A DNA stretch of 64,000 bases from Omphiscola glabra (GCA_964017045.1 OZ024797.1:16326863-16390862), one strand, 5' to 3'. Shown: positions 52,169 through 64,000, counted from the first letter of the stretch. Notes: generated by a model from the sequence alone, not told the origin. A program made the numbers and translations.

Positions 52169-53721
52169 TGGGTAAATACGTGAAAAAAGCACCAGCGTTA
52201 TTATTTTGGGGTGGGTGGGTGGACACGGGTAATATGATTTACTCAGCAAACCTAATTGAGTTTGTTTTGGATCTTTTTTCCTTCCACTTCTTAGTCTCTT
52301 CTTGCCCGGGCAAATTAAGGCCATTGGAACGCCCATTTTTAGACCGGATGGCGGCTACGCCTCTGGAGTTATGTCTGGGATACGTTCTCTAAGCATGACC
52401 AAATAGGCTGTTATTTGAGACACGGGACGTAAGATGAGATGATCGTCCGCGTGTGTAGTTGTAACACTTTGGTCTTTTACCAACACATTTAAACGCTGGT
52501 AGAAATTGTCCACCCAAAAACAGTGAAAATATAATTACAATTCAGTGACTGACGGTCTTCAAGTCTGATCTTCGAGCTGAAGTTTTTAGTTCCTTTCTAG
52601 ATTTTAAAAGAAGTAGCAATTAAATATATTTTGTTAACTCTGTTACTTTGTTTTTAAATGTGTGCATCCGTTGCCACCACGAATTATATCGAAGGAAATA
52701 GAAATCTATCCAGCCTACCATTAAACTACACACTACTGTCCAAGCACGCCCTGAGCACGCGTCACTAATATTGTCCGTGTAAGTATAGTCTGAAATTCGG
52801 CTTAAAATTAATTATACGAAGATGGCAGTAGCAAACACCAAAGTAGAATTTATTTTCAAAAATCAACATTCATTTTCGCTTCCGCAATTTTGGCCCGTCA
52901 TTTTATGTTACAGATTTTTTTCTTCTTTAAATGCCCATTAAGGGGATAGAACCTGTTCTTTCCATTTTCATAACATTGTCTACCTAAAGTTGTGGGACTT
53001 TTCTTTTAAGCTTTAAAAATTAGTTATTTATAGTTTATAGGGGTTTATCCATAAAAGGCGTCATTAGACCTACTAACTTTGACGTCATAGTAGAGCAGTT
53101 AATAAGCGCTAGCATTTACCGAACACACATCTCAGGCTGTTTATTTACGTGTTCACTTCTCACACACGTTGACTCAGATTACATTAATCTAAAGGGGATT
53201 TTGACACATTGTCATGTTTGGTCACTTTAAAAGGACACACAACTCTGATACATTTTGTAACACTTTAAATGACACTCAGACACATGTTGTATCAGTTTTC
53301 CCTATATTAAACTCCTTGATTTACTATCTATATTGTACAGAGAACATGGTTAGTTCATTGCTTACATTTTTAACAACATAATCTAGACACTATTGACCAA
53401 CTGTTCCATCCAGTATGAATGGATCAGTACATACATTAAAACACTCTACATTTCTGATGATGATATCGAAAGTTGTGAAACTCGTTTAAAAATAATCTCC
53501 TATTAACTTTCAATAATGTATATTCTTCTTTGTTTCTTTTTCGACAGTCTCAACGGGTGAAGGAAAAATCTTCTACAATTGACCCAGTCTGCTAAGCATT
53601 TATTTAAAATTAAACTGATATATGACATAAAATAGTTTAGATAATTTGAGACCCTTCATTGATCTCATGTTATTCTAATTTATTTGGATCAGTTACCAGA
53701 AGAGAAATTTTATTTTAAAAA
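52169..53721. other. Upstream region of the TMEM179-like gene
   Basis: Probably contains the promoter and an untranslated first exon. A good acceptor (TTTGTTTCTTTTTCGACAG, ending 53547) lies 174 bp before the start codon and would begin a spliced 5' UTR exon. 53041-53070 (GGGGTTTATCCATAAAAGGC) resembles one end of a Harbinger-like element. Confidence 0.4.
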
Positions 53722-56700
53722 ATGGGTGTCGCTGACGCACTGAATGTGAACACAGTCTGGGTCCTGAGGCTGGTCATCTACGGCTTGCTGGTTTTCTTTA
53801 GTTTCTTTATATTTGTTGGTGTGGCTGTCATGAAGGTAGGTAGAGTAAAAAAAAAAGTTGATCTCTTATTCACTGTTTGACTTATACAGAAAACACACTA
53901 AAGTAAAGATTTTCATTACTTTACATAGTAGCACGAGATTCTCAATTTAAGCAAATGTTTGCTTAAAAACTAGTATAAACTTCAGCCATGTAATACAATA
54001 CAGGGATATTTATACAAGTTTCTTTTTCTAAAAGGATAAAATACTATATCGCCTGTTTATTATTATGAAACAATTCTACAGTTCTATTACATTTTAATGT
54101 AATTTGCAGTATGGTAAGCTGGAATGAAAAACTCAGTTTTGTTTTTATCTAACATGTGGCATTGTTAGTAGCATAGTGACATTGTTATTTAGATAAGGTC
54201 ATTTTTAGTAGCATAGGGACATTGTTATTTGGATAGGGTCATTGTTAGTAGCATAGGGATATTGTTATTTAGATAGGGTCATTGTTAGTAGCATAGGGAC
54301 ATTGTTATTTGAATAGGGTCATTGTTAGCTGCATAGGAAAATTTTTAGTAACATTTTTGAAATTACACAGCCAGGTTTTGAATTATTTACACAACAGGGT
54401 TAATTAATTTGATGAAAAGAGCATTACTTCAAAAATTCAAATATATACATGTCCACCTTATCGTAAGTGGCTCCAGGGTTAAGCATACACTGCCCTACTT
54501 ATGTGGCTCTATGGTGGAGCAGACACTGCCCTACTTATGTGGCACCATGGTGGAGCAGACACTGCACTACTTAAGTGACTCAATGGTGGAGCAGATACTG
54601 CCTTACTTCACTTTATCTTATTTGGCTCCATGGTGGAGCACACACTGTCCAACTTATGTGGATCCATGGTGGAGCAGACAGTTCATTACTTAAGTGGCTC
54701 TATGGTGGAGCAGACACTGCCCTATTCCATCTTATCTCATTGGGCTCCAGTGTGGAGCAACCACTGTTCAGTGTGGAGCACAATGCCCTATTCCATCTTA
54801 TCTCATTGGGCTCCAGTGTGGAGCAACTACTGTTCAGTGTGGAGCACAATGCCTTACTCCATCTTATCTCATTGGGCTCCAGTGTGGAGCAAACACTGTT
54901 CCGGGTGGAGCAAACATTGTTCAGGGTGGAGCACACTGCCCTACTCCATCTTATCTCATTGGGCTCCAGTGTGGAGCAAACACTGTTCAGGGTGGAGCAC
55001 TCTGCCCTACTCCATCTTATCTCATTGGGCTCCACGGTGGAGCAAACACAGTTCAGGGTGGAGAAAACACTGTTCAGGGTGGAGCACACTGCCCTACTCC
55101 ATTTTATCTCATTGGGATTGGAGCAAACACTGTTCCGGGTGGAGCAAACATTGTTCAGGGTGGAGCACACTGCCCTACTCCATCTTATCTCATTGGGCTC
55201 CAGGGTGGAGCAAACACTGTTCAGGGTGGAGCACTCTGCCCTACTCCATCTTATCTCATTGGGCTCCATTGGGCTCCACGGTGGAGCAAACACAGTTCAG
55301 AGTGGAGCAAACACTGTTCAGGGCGAAGCAGACACTGCCCTACACTATTAGTACTATAGTTTGAAAATATAATAAATAAATTGTGCTATTTCTAAAAAAT
55401 CTTTTAGATCGAATGAATTTGAAGTAATTCTTAGCCATTAATATCTAGATACTAACAATAAATAGCGAATTGAATGTACAGTTATGCACTTTATAAATAT
55501 TTTTGTCTTTTGTCAAATTTTCAGGATGAAGTCAATGGTCTTTGCCCCTTGTATCATTTTGGTGCTGTATCGAACTGCAATTATCCAATGGCCATAGCCA
55601 TTATATTTCAGCTGTTTTATACCTTATATAGGATTGTCATAATCCTTCTGCTGCAATTGGGCAAGCTTAAAACAGAGTAATAATCGTTTTATATTTTTAA
55701 TATATATTTTTTTTTCAAAAAATTTTCATGCTTAACCAACACCTTGTTTCAATCATAATATTCTACATACCAGTCATTAATTCTTAATGTAATGTCTTTC
55801 CAATTTCTTAATCATTTTAAAATGTCTTTCTATTTTTATTTTGCAACTGTAATATCTTTTGTTAATTATTATTGTAATGATTCACGACCACAATTTTTTT
55901 TGTAAAATGTCTCAAATTAAGTCATTCATTAGTTCTTACTGTAATGAAATTTATTATTGCATTAGTAACTAAAGTTTTTATCCATATCAATATTTTCTAG
56001 GATGTTTTTACTGTCTGATATCATGGAGTTGGTCTACACTTGTATTGATGCTGTAACATTTTTGTTTACCTTCATTGGTGCCTGCATTCTCTCAGCTGGG
56101 CACAATGATACCTGCGGTGACCCCAACTAGTAAGAGCATAGATATCAAGTTGTCTCAGTTGCTTATGTGCTATATAAACAGTCATTAACATGTAACATGG
56201 AAGTTATAATAGCATGGCAAATAGTTAAAGCCCTGAGGTCAAGGATGACTCACTTGCTGCCACACACACAGACCTGTTTACCCTCAAACTCTTAAAATCG
56301 TACAATGTCATCACAAAATCATTCAATACATTAACTTAGTAGTAAAAAATAAACATTCAGGATATATAATGTACACATCTCAAAATCGTACATTGTACGC
56401 CAAAATCGTAAGAGTAAACAGGTCTGCACACAGCTTCAAGTGAGACCAATGACACCTATAAAGAAAATGTTAGATTTTCTTTAGTTATGATAAATAAAAA
56501 GATATTTGGTTTGTCCTCGTTTTTTTCTGTAAATCTAGAGCAATTCTTTAAAAAGTGTATCTGTTTTTGCATATGCTGTCCAGGCACCAGTTCAGAATAA
56601 CGTTTGCATCAATTATATTTATGTCTTGTGTTTATTGGTAACTCATTAAAATAAAGTAAAATTATTGTTACCATTTGAAAAACCTAAATTGGCGGCAGTC

Positions 56701-59239
56701 CAAAATTTAAAAATAATACACCCTAACATAATGTATTTTTTAAAAATTTATCAAAATATCTCGAAATATTTCGATATTTGTCCTACATTCCAATATTCCC
56801 GAATTCACCATTTTCTTTTAATTATCTATATTCTGATTATATTGTATGAAGCCTTTACTGAAAGACATGAACAATATTTTTTAAAAGCCATTGCACTATC
56901 AAAGCTACTATTCTCTAAGTAGATAACTTTTCTATTGGAACAGCTCCTTAGTTAATGGAATAAAACAGAATATGTTGAAGTAGTCGTGGAGCAGATAAAA
57001 GTAAAATTGAGATTGTTTATTTGATATAAAAGGTTTTATTATTCTTAATGTTTTACCCACTACTACTAGATGAATTTGATTCTTGTGTATACAAATCAGA
57101 TGTGGAAGGAAAGTAAAAAAAAATTGAGAAAAATGTGTCTTTCTGTGGGTATTCTTTCAGTTTCAGTAATAAAAATCACGTCATCCAAAAAAAAAAAATA
57201 CTTACAATTATCATCTTGACATCTAGTTTCTTTTTTTTAAAGGTTGCTGCTTCTTGGTAGTTAAATCTTGGTTAAAAGTAAATTACACTGAGAAATACTT
57301 TAACAATACTTATTAATCAAGATACAAAGAAAATTTCATGTTTTAAAACTATTCTTTTTCCAGCATGTTCTGTAGTAGATGGGACTCAGCCTCAAGGGCA
57401 GCACAGGTAAATTGTTGTGCTGTTTAATTTTTACACTTAATCTTTGAGAGGTTTTCTCCAGCAACATGAAGCGTAAATATTCCTGAAATTTTTGGCAAGT
57501 GGTAAAATCATTTTTATTTAATAGTAAACAAGATAAAAATATCTAAAACCCCAATTTGTCAGCTTTAGAAAATATGGAATTATTCATCAATTTTCTTTCA
57601 AGTGTTCCTTTATTTTTGTGTGTGTTATAACTGAGGCTTATCTCTTGTCTTAAAATATAGAGAGGAGTGATGCCCCAATTATTTTTATTGGGTCGGACTT
57701 TCAAAATTAAGATTAAAAAAATAAAATAGTTAAAATAATAATAATAAAAAGTAGATAGCTCACTAATTAAACATCACAAAATATTCATAATATAATATTC
57801 AATTTTAAAGAAAACAAAGATATTAAGAAAATATGAGACACCTACTTCTGCTTAAATTCATTAAAAATATTTAGGGGTAACATCATGTATAGTTTTTGGA
57901 TGCACTTGTGCTGTTTTCCTGGACTGGAATATGAACACAAATTAAGAATTTAATGTCAATAACTTGTTTTCTACTCATTTGGTGTAATCTTTTTTGAATG
58001 GGTTTCTGGTGGTTATGCCATCTAAGTATTTCCTGAAAATTTTGACTACCAATAATGACTTTGACCAACTTTGGGGAAAACATTGATTATGAGAAGAGAC
58101 CCGTCTTGTGGAAAAAATAGGCCATTGAAGCAAACACATCAGGTTACATAAACCATTTTTGGTGGTAAAAATACTTAACATTAATTTATCATTGAACATA
58201 CTCTCCACTTTTGGCAGATTAGTCATAATTGTATTCCCTAAAATGAAACTTTTGTTGACTTTTAGTCTGAGTTGATGCCTGATGCCATGATGAATAAATA
58301 CTGAGCAGGGTATAAATGGCTGCCAAAACTTTCAGATATTATCTCCTCTCTTAAAAAAAATAAAACAATCTTAATTGCCATGTGTTATTTCCAAAAAATG
58401 ATTGTTAGACATGGCGAGAAAAGGTTATGACCAATGTTCCCTCTAAGGTTTGCTGGTCCGTGTGCAAAATCATAAAGTTGTGTGCAAAGTTTTACTTTGC
58501 AGAGTGCAGTGTATCTGTTAGAATTTATTTTTATAAAAATTTGCTGCGCAGATGCTCAAAACTGCAGGACGGCATCTGTGAGGTAGCTGCGTGGCCGCGC
58601 AGCTTAAAGGGAACATTGGTTATGACCAATATTTATATACAAAATACAATGTAATTTATCCATGATGTAAACAAACAAAGTATCAAGCTTTAACTTATAG
58701 AGCACTTATTATGTGCTATTTCACAATAATGATTGCAGTATTCCTTCTCATACCAAATAAATTAACCCTAAACTACCCAATTTTTTATTTTCTTTTTAAA
58801 TGATCTTTCACTTTAAATAATCTTTTTTGTAATTAGCAATTTTCAAAAACATTTAAAATGATGTTAAAACCCTTTAATTGGTCACTAATAATAACCAAAA
58901 ACTTGCACTTCCTTGTTAAAAAAAGGAAACAACAAATAGGAGAGCTTATTTTCCTTTTAAATAGAAATAAGAACAATAAATATGGGAACACTGACATAAA
59001 ATTCGTTTCTCACTCTTCAGTCATTGTTTGAATGTTTTCCTCAGGCTGGTGCTTGGATTAGTATAATACTGTGGCTGTTCCTTGTGATCGTTGAATTCAT
59101 CTACCTCTTCCGTTCTGGCAAGATCCCATTCCTGGGAGGAGTAGTGGTCACAAGAACAACCACAACCTCACAACAAGGTGGAGGAGCATCTCCTGTGGAC
59201 GCTCCACCCTACAGCACAGATGACGGCTCAAAATATTAG
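53722..59239 (+). CDS. TMEM179/TMEM179B-like four-pass membrane protein (5 coding exons, complete)
   Basis: Exons 53722-53835, 55525-55676, 56001-56129, 57364-57406 and 59045-59239 (TAG) join in frame (phases 0, 2, 2, 0) to 210 aa, with canonical GT-AG sites; human TMEM179B is 219 aa. Four hydrophobic helices lie at about 13-36, 60-82, 99-120 and 149-168. Family marks are GLCPLYHFGAVSNCNYP (residues 43-59) after helix 1, a loop with a Cys pair (NDTC at 124-127 and FC at 134-135) after helix 3, and the AxxWISIILW start of helix 4. The C-terminal tail (about 170-210) is Thr/Ser/Pro-rich and ends TDDGSKY, presumably cytosolic. I place it nearer TMEM179B than TMEM179 because of the GxCPLY motif and the length. 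Its function is not established in the family. Intron 1 holds two minisatellites, introns 3 and 4 a MITE each. Confidence 0.85.
54166..54352. repeat. 40-bp tandem repeat, about 4.6 copies
   Basis: Unit GTAGCATAGGGACATTGTTA then TTTGGATAGGGTCATTGTTA, in intron 1 of the TMEM179-like gene. Confidence 0.92.
54465..55345. repeat. Composite GGTGGAGCA minisatellite in intron 1
   Basis: Built of shuffled modules: GGTGGAGCAGACACTGCCCT, GGTGGAGCAAACACTGTTCA, and TACTCCATCTTATCTCATTG followed by GGGCTCCAG. Spacing is almost always a multiple of three, so all + frames and one - frame stay open for 197-258 codons. There is no Met context, domain or splice logic, and it lies inside an intron, so it is not treated as coding. 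Confidence 0.9.
56269..56426. mobile_element. Palindromic MITE in intron 3
   Basis: 158 bp. CAGACCTGTTTACCCTCAAA at the left pairs with AGAGTAAACAGGTCTG at the right, and the TTAAAATCGTACAATG / CATTGTACGCCAAAATCG arms extend the palindrome. Flanks CACACACA and CACACAGC agree at 6 of 8, consistent with hAT. Confidence 0.65.
58432..58618. mobile_element. hAT MITE in intron 4, perfect 8-bp duplication
   Basis: 187 bp. CAATGTTCCCTCTAAGG at the left and TTAAAGGGAACATTG at the right, flanked on both sides by GTTATGAC (58424-58431 and 58619-58626). The interior has TTGCTGCGCAGATGCTC and GCGTGGCCGCGCAGC motifs. Confidence 0.85.
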
Positions 59240-60241
59240 ATCTAATATTTGTAACTTGCATTACAACTCATGAACTCAGATGACATTTCAGATTTAATTC
59301 TCAACATTTTCTTAAGATTATTACTTGTTACTTTGAGATTCAATGTTATGTTTACAATCGTAACGGTGAAAAGGTTAACAATTCACTTCAGCTTAAATTT
59401 CAGACTTTTAAAATTAAAAAACAAGAAATTTTACAACAATCAACTTTATAAAATATGAGAGTAAAAGTTTTCACATGGAATCTACTATAATTCTATATTT
59501 AATTATTCTTTGTTATCCAAATTCATTGCTGATTCAATATGCCAAGATTTGATGGGAGCTTACTCTCAAGTCAAATAGTCACAACAAAGAAATGAACTCC
59601 TAGACTCTGGAGTGGTTGTCTGGTTGTCTTACCAAATGACACCCCTCAGTTTGTTTAACACTTCCACCCTCAACCCCTTACCACCTGGTGCCATTTAATC
59701 AACATAATTCACATCATTCGTACATGTCTTTAGATAAGTTCTAACCTTGGAATCTCCTATTTAATTCATAATGAAGCATACGTCAAAAAAAGAAAAAAAG
59801 GAAATAATGCAAATTTTCAAGATGAATCAAATTTAAAACTTAACTCAATGAACTTGTAAGGAGGAAGGACAGAATTTTTCTTTAGACTTTGTTTTGGCTA
59901 AGTAAAAATATTATTTACATTACCAGGTACATGCTTAATTTGCTGAACACCTTCATATGAACACCTTTTATCACAAATGTCATTCCATGTTGCATGACAT
60001 ACTGTGTGAATGACCTCCCATGTAACAATTTTTTTGTCTACATAGGGCAGCTTCCTGCTTATAACATCCCCTGCAATTCCTGGGTTGGAGAGTAAACCCT
60101 CACATCTTTGTACTGTTACATGTTTTATATTTTATAATTATTATCATGTTACATACCTACAACTATCCACATTTAGATGTTTATATTTCTACATTATCCA
60201 CAATGATGATATACAATTTAAAAAAAATCATGTATTGTCCT
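59240..60241 (+). other. 3' flank/UTR of the TMEM179-like gene
   Basis: AT-rich after the stop codon; no further gene. ATTAAA near 59413 and AATAAA near 60812 are candidate polyadenylation signals. Confidence 0.4.
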
Positions 60242-60407
60242 CAGTGGCGTAGCGAGCTTAACTCACGCCCGGGGCACAATACCTTTTTAGCGCCCCCCCT
60301 GTTCGAAAACCATACAATATTATATGTAAAATATACCATTTGGCGCCCCTTTGTGAGTAGCGCCCGGAGCATGATGCCCCCTTGCCCCCCCCCTCGCTAC
60401 GCCACTG
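60242..60407. mobile_element. hAT MITE, CAGTGGCGTAGC family, perfect 8-bp duplication
   Basis: 166 bp. CAGTGGCGTAGCGAG and CTCGCTACGCCACTG are exact inverted ends. ATTGTCCT flanks both sides (60234-60241 and 60408-60415). Interior GCGCCC motifs lie near both ends. Confidence 0.9.
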
Positions 60408-60844
60408 ATTGTCCTGTCAGAGGTGCTCAATAATAATTAATACATTTGTTTACAGATATTATATCCATGTGTACACAGACAGATTTGTTTTGTATTGAAA
60501 GTAAGAATAGGAAATATATTTATAACTTTAGAGTTAGAGATGCCTTTATGTATTTGATTCAAACTGAAAAATTAGAAGATCTAACTTATTGAGTTTTTAT
60601 TTTATGTTTGAATTATTATTACTTTTTAATTTTTTCAAATGACTTTTCTTTCTTATGAAAATTTTATATTTGATAGAGAGTTGATGTGTGATAGAGAGTT
60701 GATGTGTGATAATAGAATTTATAGTGCTTAGTAAAAATACAACATTAAAGTTTAGATCTTCTGAATGTAGAGGACCATGTTAATGTTAGTAAAGGAAATT
60801 ATCTCCTTTATAATAAATTGATTAATGTAATAAGGGTGTCAGTT

Positions 60845-61118
60845 ATATTTGTACTGTGTGTATATTTGTACTGTGTGTATATTTGTACTGTGTGTATATT
60901 TGTACTGTGCATATATTTGTACTGTGCGTATATTTGTACTGTGTGTATTTGTACTGTGCGTGTATTTGTACTGTGCGTATATTTGTACTGTGTGTATATG
61001 TACTGTGCGTATATTTGTACTGTGCGTATATTTGTACTGTGCATAAATTTATACTGTGCATATATTTGTACTGTGCATACATTTGTACTGTGCATATATT
61101 TTTACGCTGCATATATTT
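60845..61118. repeat. 17-bp minisatellite, about 16 copies
   Basis: Unit TATATTTGTACTGTGTG with GTGCG and GTGCA variants. Cys/Tyr-rich ORFs in several frames are artefacts. Confidence 0.95.
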
Positions 61119-61993
61119 GTCACCGCCCCCATAAAGTCAACCTGAGTGAACAACCACCCCTCCTCGGGGCCGTCTTTCCATATTTTAAGCTTTCTCAGAA
61201 GAAATGTTTGCAGGTCCACTATTTTAGATACATGTATTTTAAAATTATGTAACAAAGAGTTTTGTATATGTAATGTTTTTACTGGTCAGCTTATTTGAAT
61301 GCTGTCGATGGGCTCTGTAAAGTAATGGCAGTTTTTCACTGCCTGGTTTTAAGTCTCTGAGCAGAAACTTCTTTAACTGCATTCACAATTCTATGCCATT
61401 TCTTTGTCTCGAGCAAATCTGGACAACCAAACCAAATACTGTGTTGAGAATGAAACAAGATGTTTGTTTAACCACTATCCAGGGTGCAGAATATCATAGA
61501 AACACAAACATGTATTCTCACATCTTTAAACCTTTGCTCGTACTCATTATCAATTTTTACTCAACCCCCCCCCCCCCAAACCACTTACACACTACACCAA
61601 CTGTATCAGAGGTTACTGGAAAAAATGGATTTATCACCCAATATGTGATTTCCATTAAAAGAATATCCTAAAAATAATCCACCATAATACCTTATGTAGC
61701 GGATACAAATGGAAGCAACACACTTGCAGATGACATCTTGCGTCTCCTATTTCTCTTTAAGAAGGGTTTGGAAATTAGTTGACTTAACTTAAGACGTACC
61801 TACAATATGCTAAAATAGAGTTAATTTTCATACCAATATAAGAATGACCGATTTGATTTTTAAAAAGAGTCATACATTTCCCTTGCAACTGTAACTTCAC
61901 TTTCATTGAACTTAATTTTTTTTAAAATATATATATTTAATATAATATTAGAAATAAAATAACATGTCTGCTTTCTTTGGATTAATTACCATG
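61119..61993. other. Intergenic, no gene
   Basis: A poly-C run at 61564-61577 and nothing else recognised. A 92-codon + ORF (61393-61671) has no supporting feature. Confidence 0.4.
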
Positions 61994-62172
61994 AGAATCA
62001 TTAGTGTCAACAAACGACAGTACGAAGAGACATCATTAGTGTCAACAAACGACAGTACGAAGAGACATCATTAGTGTCAACAAAAGACAGTACGAGGAGA
62101 CATCATTAGTGTCAACAAACGACAGTACGAGGAGACATCATTAGTGTCAACAAACGACAGTACGAAGAGACA
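61994..62172. repeat. 35-bp minisatellite, 5 copies
   Basis: Unit CATCATTAGTGTCAACAAAC then GACAGTACGAAGAGA; copies are nearly identical. Confidence 0.95.
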
Positions 62173-62719
62173 AAATCTTCATGGCTATCTGCACATAACG
62201 CCTGGAACAGTAAATCTTTGGGAGATTGTGCTCAGCTTTAATTCACTGCTTTAATTGTCACTGAAGTCACCTGGCACCGTTTCCCCTCCTAAAATAAGCA
62301 AAAACCAATAGTTGGGCCAGTCATTAGCGCTAGCCCATCATCTGCAATAATATGCATTGAGATAGAACATTGTCACTGTCCTGTGGCTAACTGCTATATT
62401 AAAACGCCCAAAAAAAATTCGGATACTAACTGTATTTGCCACCAATTGTTCCAAACATTCACTTGTTACACAACGTACATAAGTTAAGCGAGAAGCAAAA
62501 GTTTCCATGTCAAATGTCCACAATACACCCAGAAACTTGATAACCCTGCCTATACTATAGGAGACAAAAGGGTTTTCAGCCGAACCATTATTGTGCGAGA
62601 TTTCAATGAACGAGCACCGGACTGGGGCGTAACAAAGGCAACCACTCACTTTTTTCAAAATTCCCAAGATTTGGTCAAACTATTTCCAAAGGTTTATTAT
62701 TGTAACTTTATTTAAAGTA
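62173..62719. other. Intergenic; 109-codon - strand ORF of unknown status
   Basis: 62338-62667 on - is open, starting MGILKKVSGCLCYAPVRCSF. Composition is not obviously artefactual but no domain is recognised and no splice partners are in view, so it is not called as a gene. Confidence 0.3.
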
Positions 62720-63904
62720 CACTGGTACCTCGACACACGAGTGCCCTAACATACGAGATTTTTCAGATACGAGACGTTGAGCGAGCGATTTTTTGCTTTG
62801 AGATGCAAGAAATATTTGAGATACGAGGAACCGGATCAGCGCGTCGGCCGGCTGCACTGACGAAAATTAAGCGAAAGTAACACAAAATTTTACAGTTACA
62901 TTTAAGTTCATTAAGTTCAGTGAAGTTTATTTAAGTTCAATTAAGATTAGAGGTAAAGTGTAGCATTAAGAGTGTAACGAATAAGTGAATTAAAGTGACC
63001 GAATGAGTTTAGCATTAACAGTGTAGCGAGTAAGTGAACGAAGTGAAGCTCATCCGCCTATCTCCTCCACCCTACACCCCCACCAGCATCATCCGTGAGC
63101 TCCTATCTCCTCCACCCTACACCTCCACCAGCATCTTCCGTGAGCTCCTATCTCCTCCACCCTACACCTCCACCAGCATCTTCCGTAGCTCCTATCTCCT
63201 CCACCCTACACCTCCAACAGCATCTTCCGTAAGCTCCTATCTCCTCCACCCTACACCTCCACCAGCATCTTCCGTAAGCTCCTATCTCCTCCACCCTACA
63301 CCTCCACCAGCATCTTCCGTAAGCTCCTATCTCCTCCACCCTACACCTCCACCAACATCTTCCGTGAGCTCCTATCTCCTCCACACTACACCTCCACCAA
63401 CATCTTCCGTGAGCTCCTATCTCCTCCACCCTACACCGCCACCAGCATCTTCCGTAGGCTCCTATCTCCTCCACCCTACACCTCCACCAGTATCTTCCGT
63501 GAGCTCCTATCTCCTCCACACTACACCTCCACCAACATCTTCCGTGAGCTCCTATCTCCTCCACCCTACACCGCCACCAGCATCTTCCGTAGGCTCCTAT
63601 CTCCTCCACCCTACACCTCCACCAGTATCTTCCGTAAGCTCGGCTGATTTCCAAAGTCAAAGTAACTACACTTTATAAAAACATTCTCCTTTATTATGTT
63701 TTTATACAATATTTGTCATCTATAAATACATTTTTCTTATTCAAAAACAGGTAACAAAAACAACTGGGGTGTCCTTTTGGGGGCTGGAACGGATTAATCG
63801 CATTTCTATTAATTTCAATGGGGAAAATTGCTTTGAGATACAAGCAAATTGACTAACGAGCAAGGTTACAGAACGAATTAAATTCGTATGTCGAGGTACC
63901 ACTG
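62720..63904. mobile_element. Tc1/mariner-type non-autonomous element containing a minisatellite
   Basis: CACTGGTACCTCGACACACG at the left and its near reverse complement (…TCGTATGTCGAGGTACCACTG) at the right, flanked by TA on both sides (62718-62719 and 63905-63906). The CGAGCGATTTTTTGC and GAGATACGAGGAACC arms near the left are matched by GGAAAATTGCTTTGAGATAC near the right. No transposase. About half of the length is the 45-bp array at 63058-63645. Confidence 0.75.
63058..63645. repeat. 45-bp minisatellite inside the mariner-type element, 13 copies
   Basis: Unit CTCCTATCTCCTCCACCCTA then CACCTCCACCAGCATCTTCC and GTGAG. The + strand stays open for 214 codons (63034-63678), giving a Pro/Ser/Tyr-rich peptide with a 15-residue period (SSYLLHPTPPPASSV). 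The - strand is open for 170 codons. One unit near 63185 is a base shorter and shifts the frame. Confidence 0.95.
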
Positions 63905-64000
63905 TATTCTTCTTCTTCTTATGCCTTTTTACTCCGTCTGTGGCATAGGCCGTCCACAAGAATTTTCCAATCATCACGGTCCTTAGCCTTCTTCTCTTTC
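63905..64000. other. Window edge, possible LINE 3' tail
   Basis: CTTCTTCTTCTTATGCC then GGCATAGGCCGTCCACAAG resembles the untranslated tail of a dispersed non-LTR element, cut by the window end. Confidence 0.3.

Noticed and set aside
54575..55364. Overlapping ORFs of 221-258 codons on + and 197 codons on -
   Set aside because: They are products of a minisatellite with units near multiples of three, inside an intron of the TMEM179-like gene; no domain or splice logic.
60808..61255. Cys/Tyr-rich and Gln/Tyr-rich ORFs
   Set aside because: Direct translation of the 17-bp minisatellite in different frames.

Overview
The window is nuclear DNA of an animal, most likely a gastropod mollusc and plausibly a freshwater pulmonate snail. 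It is AT-rich and its genes are split by GT-AG introns. Intergenic and intronic DNA is packed with animal DNA transposons, LINE and SINE remnants and minisatellites. The snail inference rests on the mixture of families, including four copies of a hAT element that looks like SPIN, a horizontally transferred family reported from tetrapods, a triatomine bug and a pond snail. It is an inference, not a proof.

Three protein-coding genes can be rebuilt exon by exon. (1) COG2, + strand, 746-23445: 19 coding exons joining in frame to 743 aa, a subunit of the Golgi tethering complex. Intron 9 has a GC donor. (2) SAYSD1, - strand, 25180-34321: two coding exons joining in frame to 180 aa, separated by an 8.6 kb intron full of transposon debris. 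It is convergent with COG2. (3) A four-pass membrane protein of the TMEM179/TMEM179B type, + strand, 53722-59239: five coding exons joining to 210 aa. COG2 and SAYSD1 act at the Golgi and ER respectively. No functional link between the three genes is evident.

Layout. 1-745 is upstream sequence. 746-23445 is COG2, whose introns hold a Mutator-like MITE (1018-1842), a LINE 3' end (5091-5515), a very young 4.1 kb LTR retrotransposon with a one-base LTR difference (8137-12259), a three-deep nest of DNA transposons (12625-14254) and a TTAA-flanked piggyBac-like element (18168-19328). 23446-25179 is the shared 3' region. 25180-34321 is SAYSD1, with a tRNA-derived SINE, a hAT element and a broken piggyBac transposase in its intron. 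34322-53721 is about 19 kb without a recognisable host gene: hAT MITEs, two LINE fragments, a candidate Helitron, a hAT transposase remnant and a dense block of at least ten unrelated tandem repeats (43.8-52.2 kb). 53722-59239 is the TMEM179-like gene. 59240-64000 holds its 3' region, more minisatellites and a mariner-type element whose interior is a 45-bp minisatellite.

No rRNA, functional tRNA, CRISPR array or prokaryotic operon is visible. The most unusual items are the young non-autonomous LTR element with an unrecognised passenger ORF, the SPIN-like copies, and the concentration of minisatellites between two host genes.
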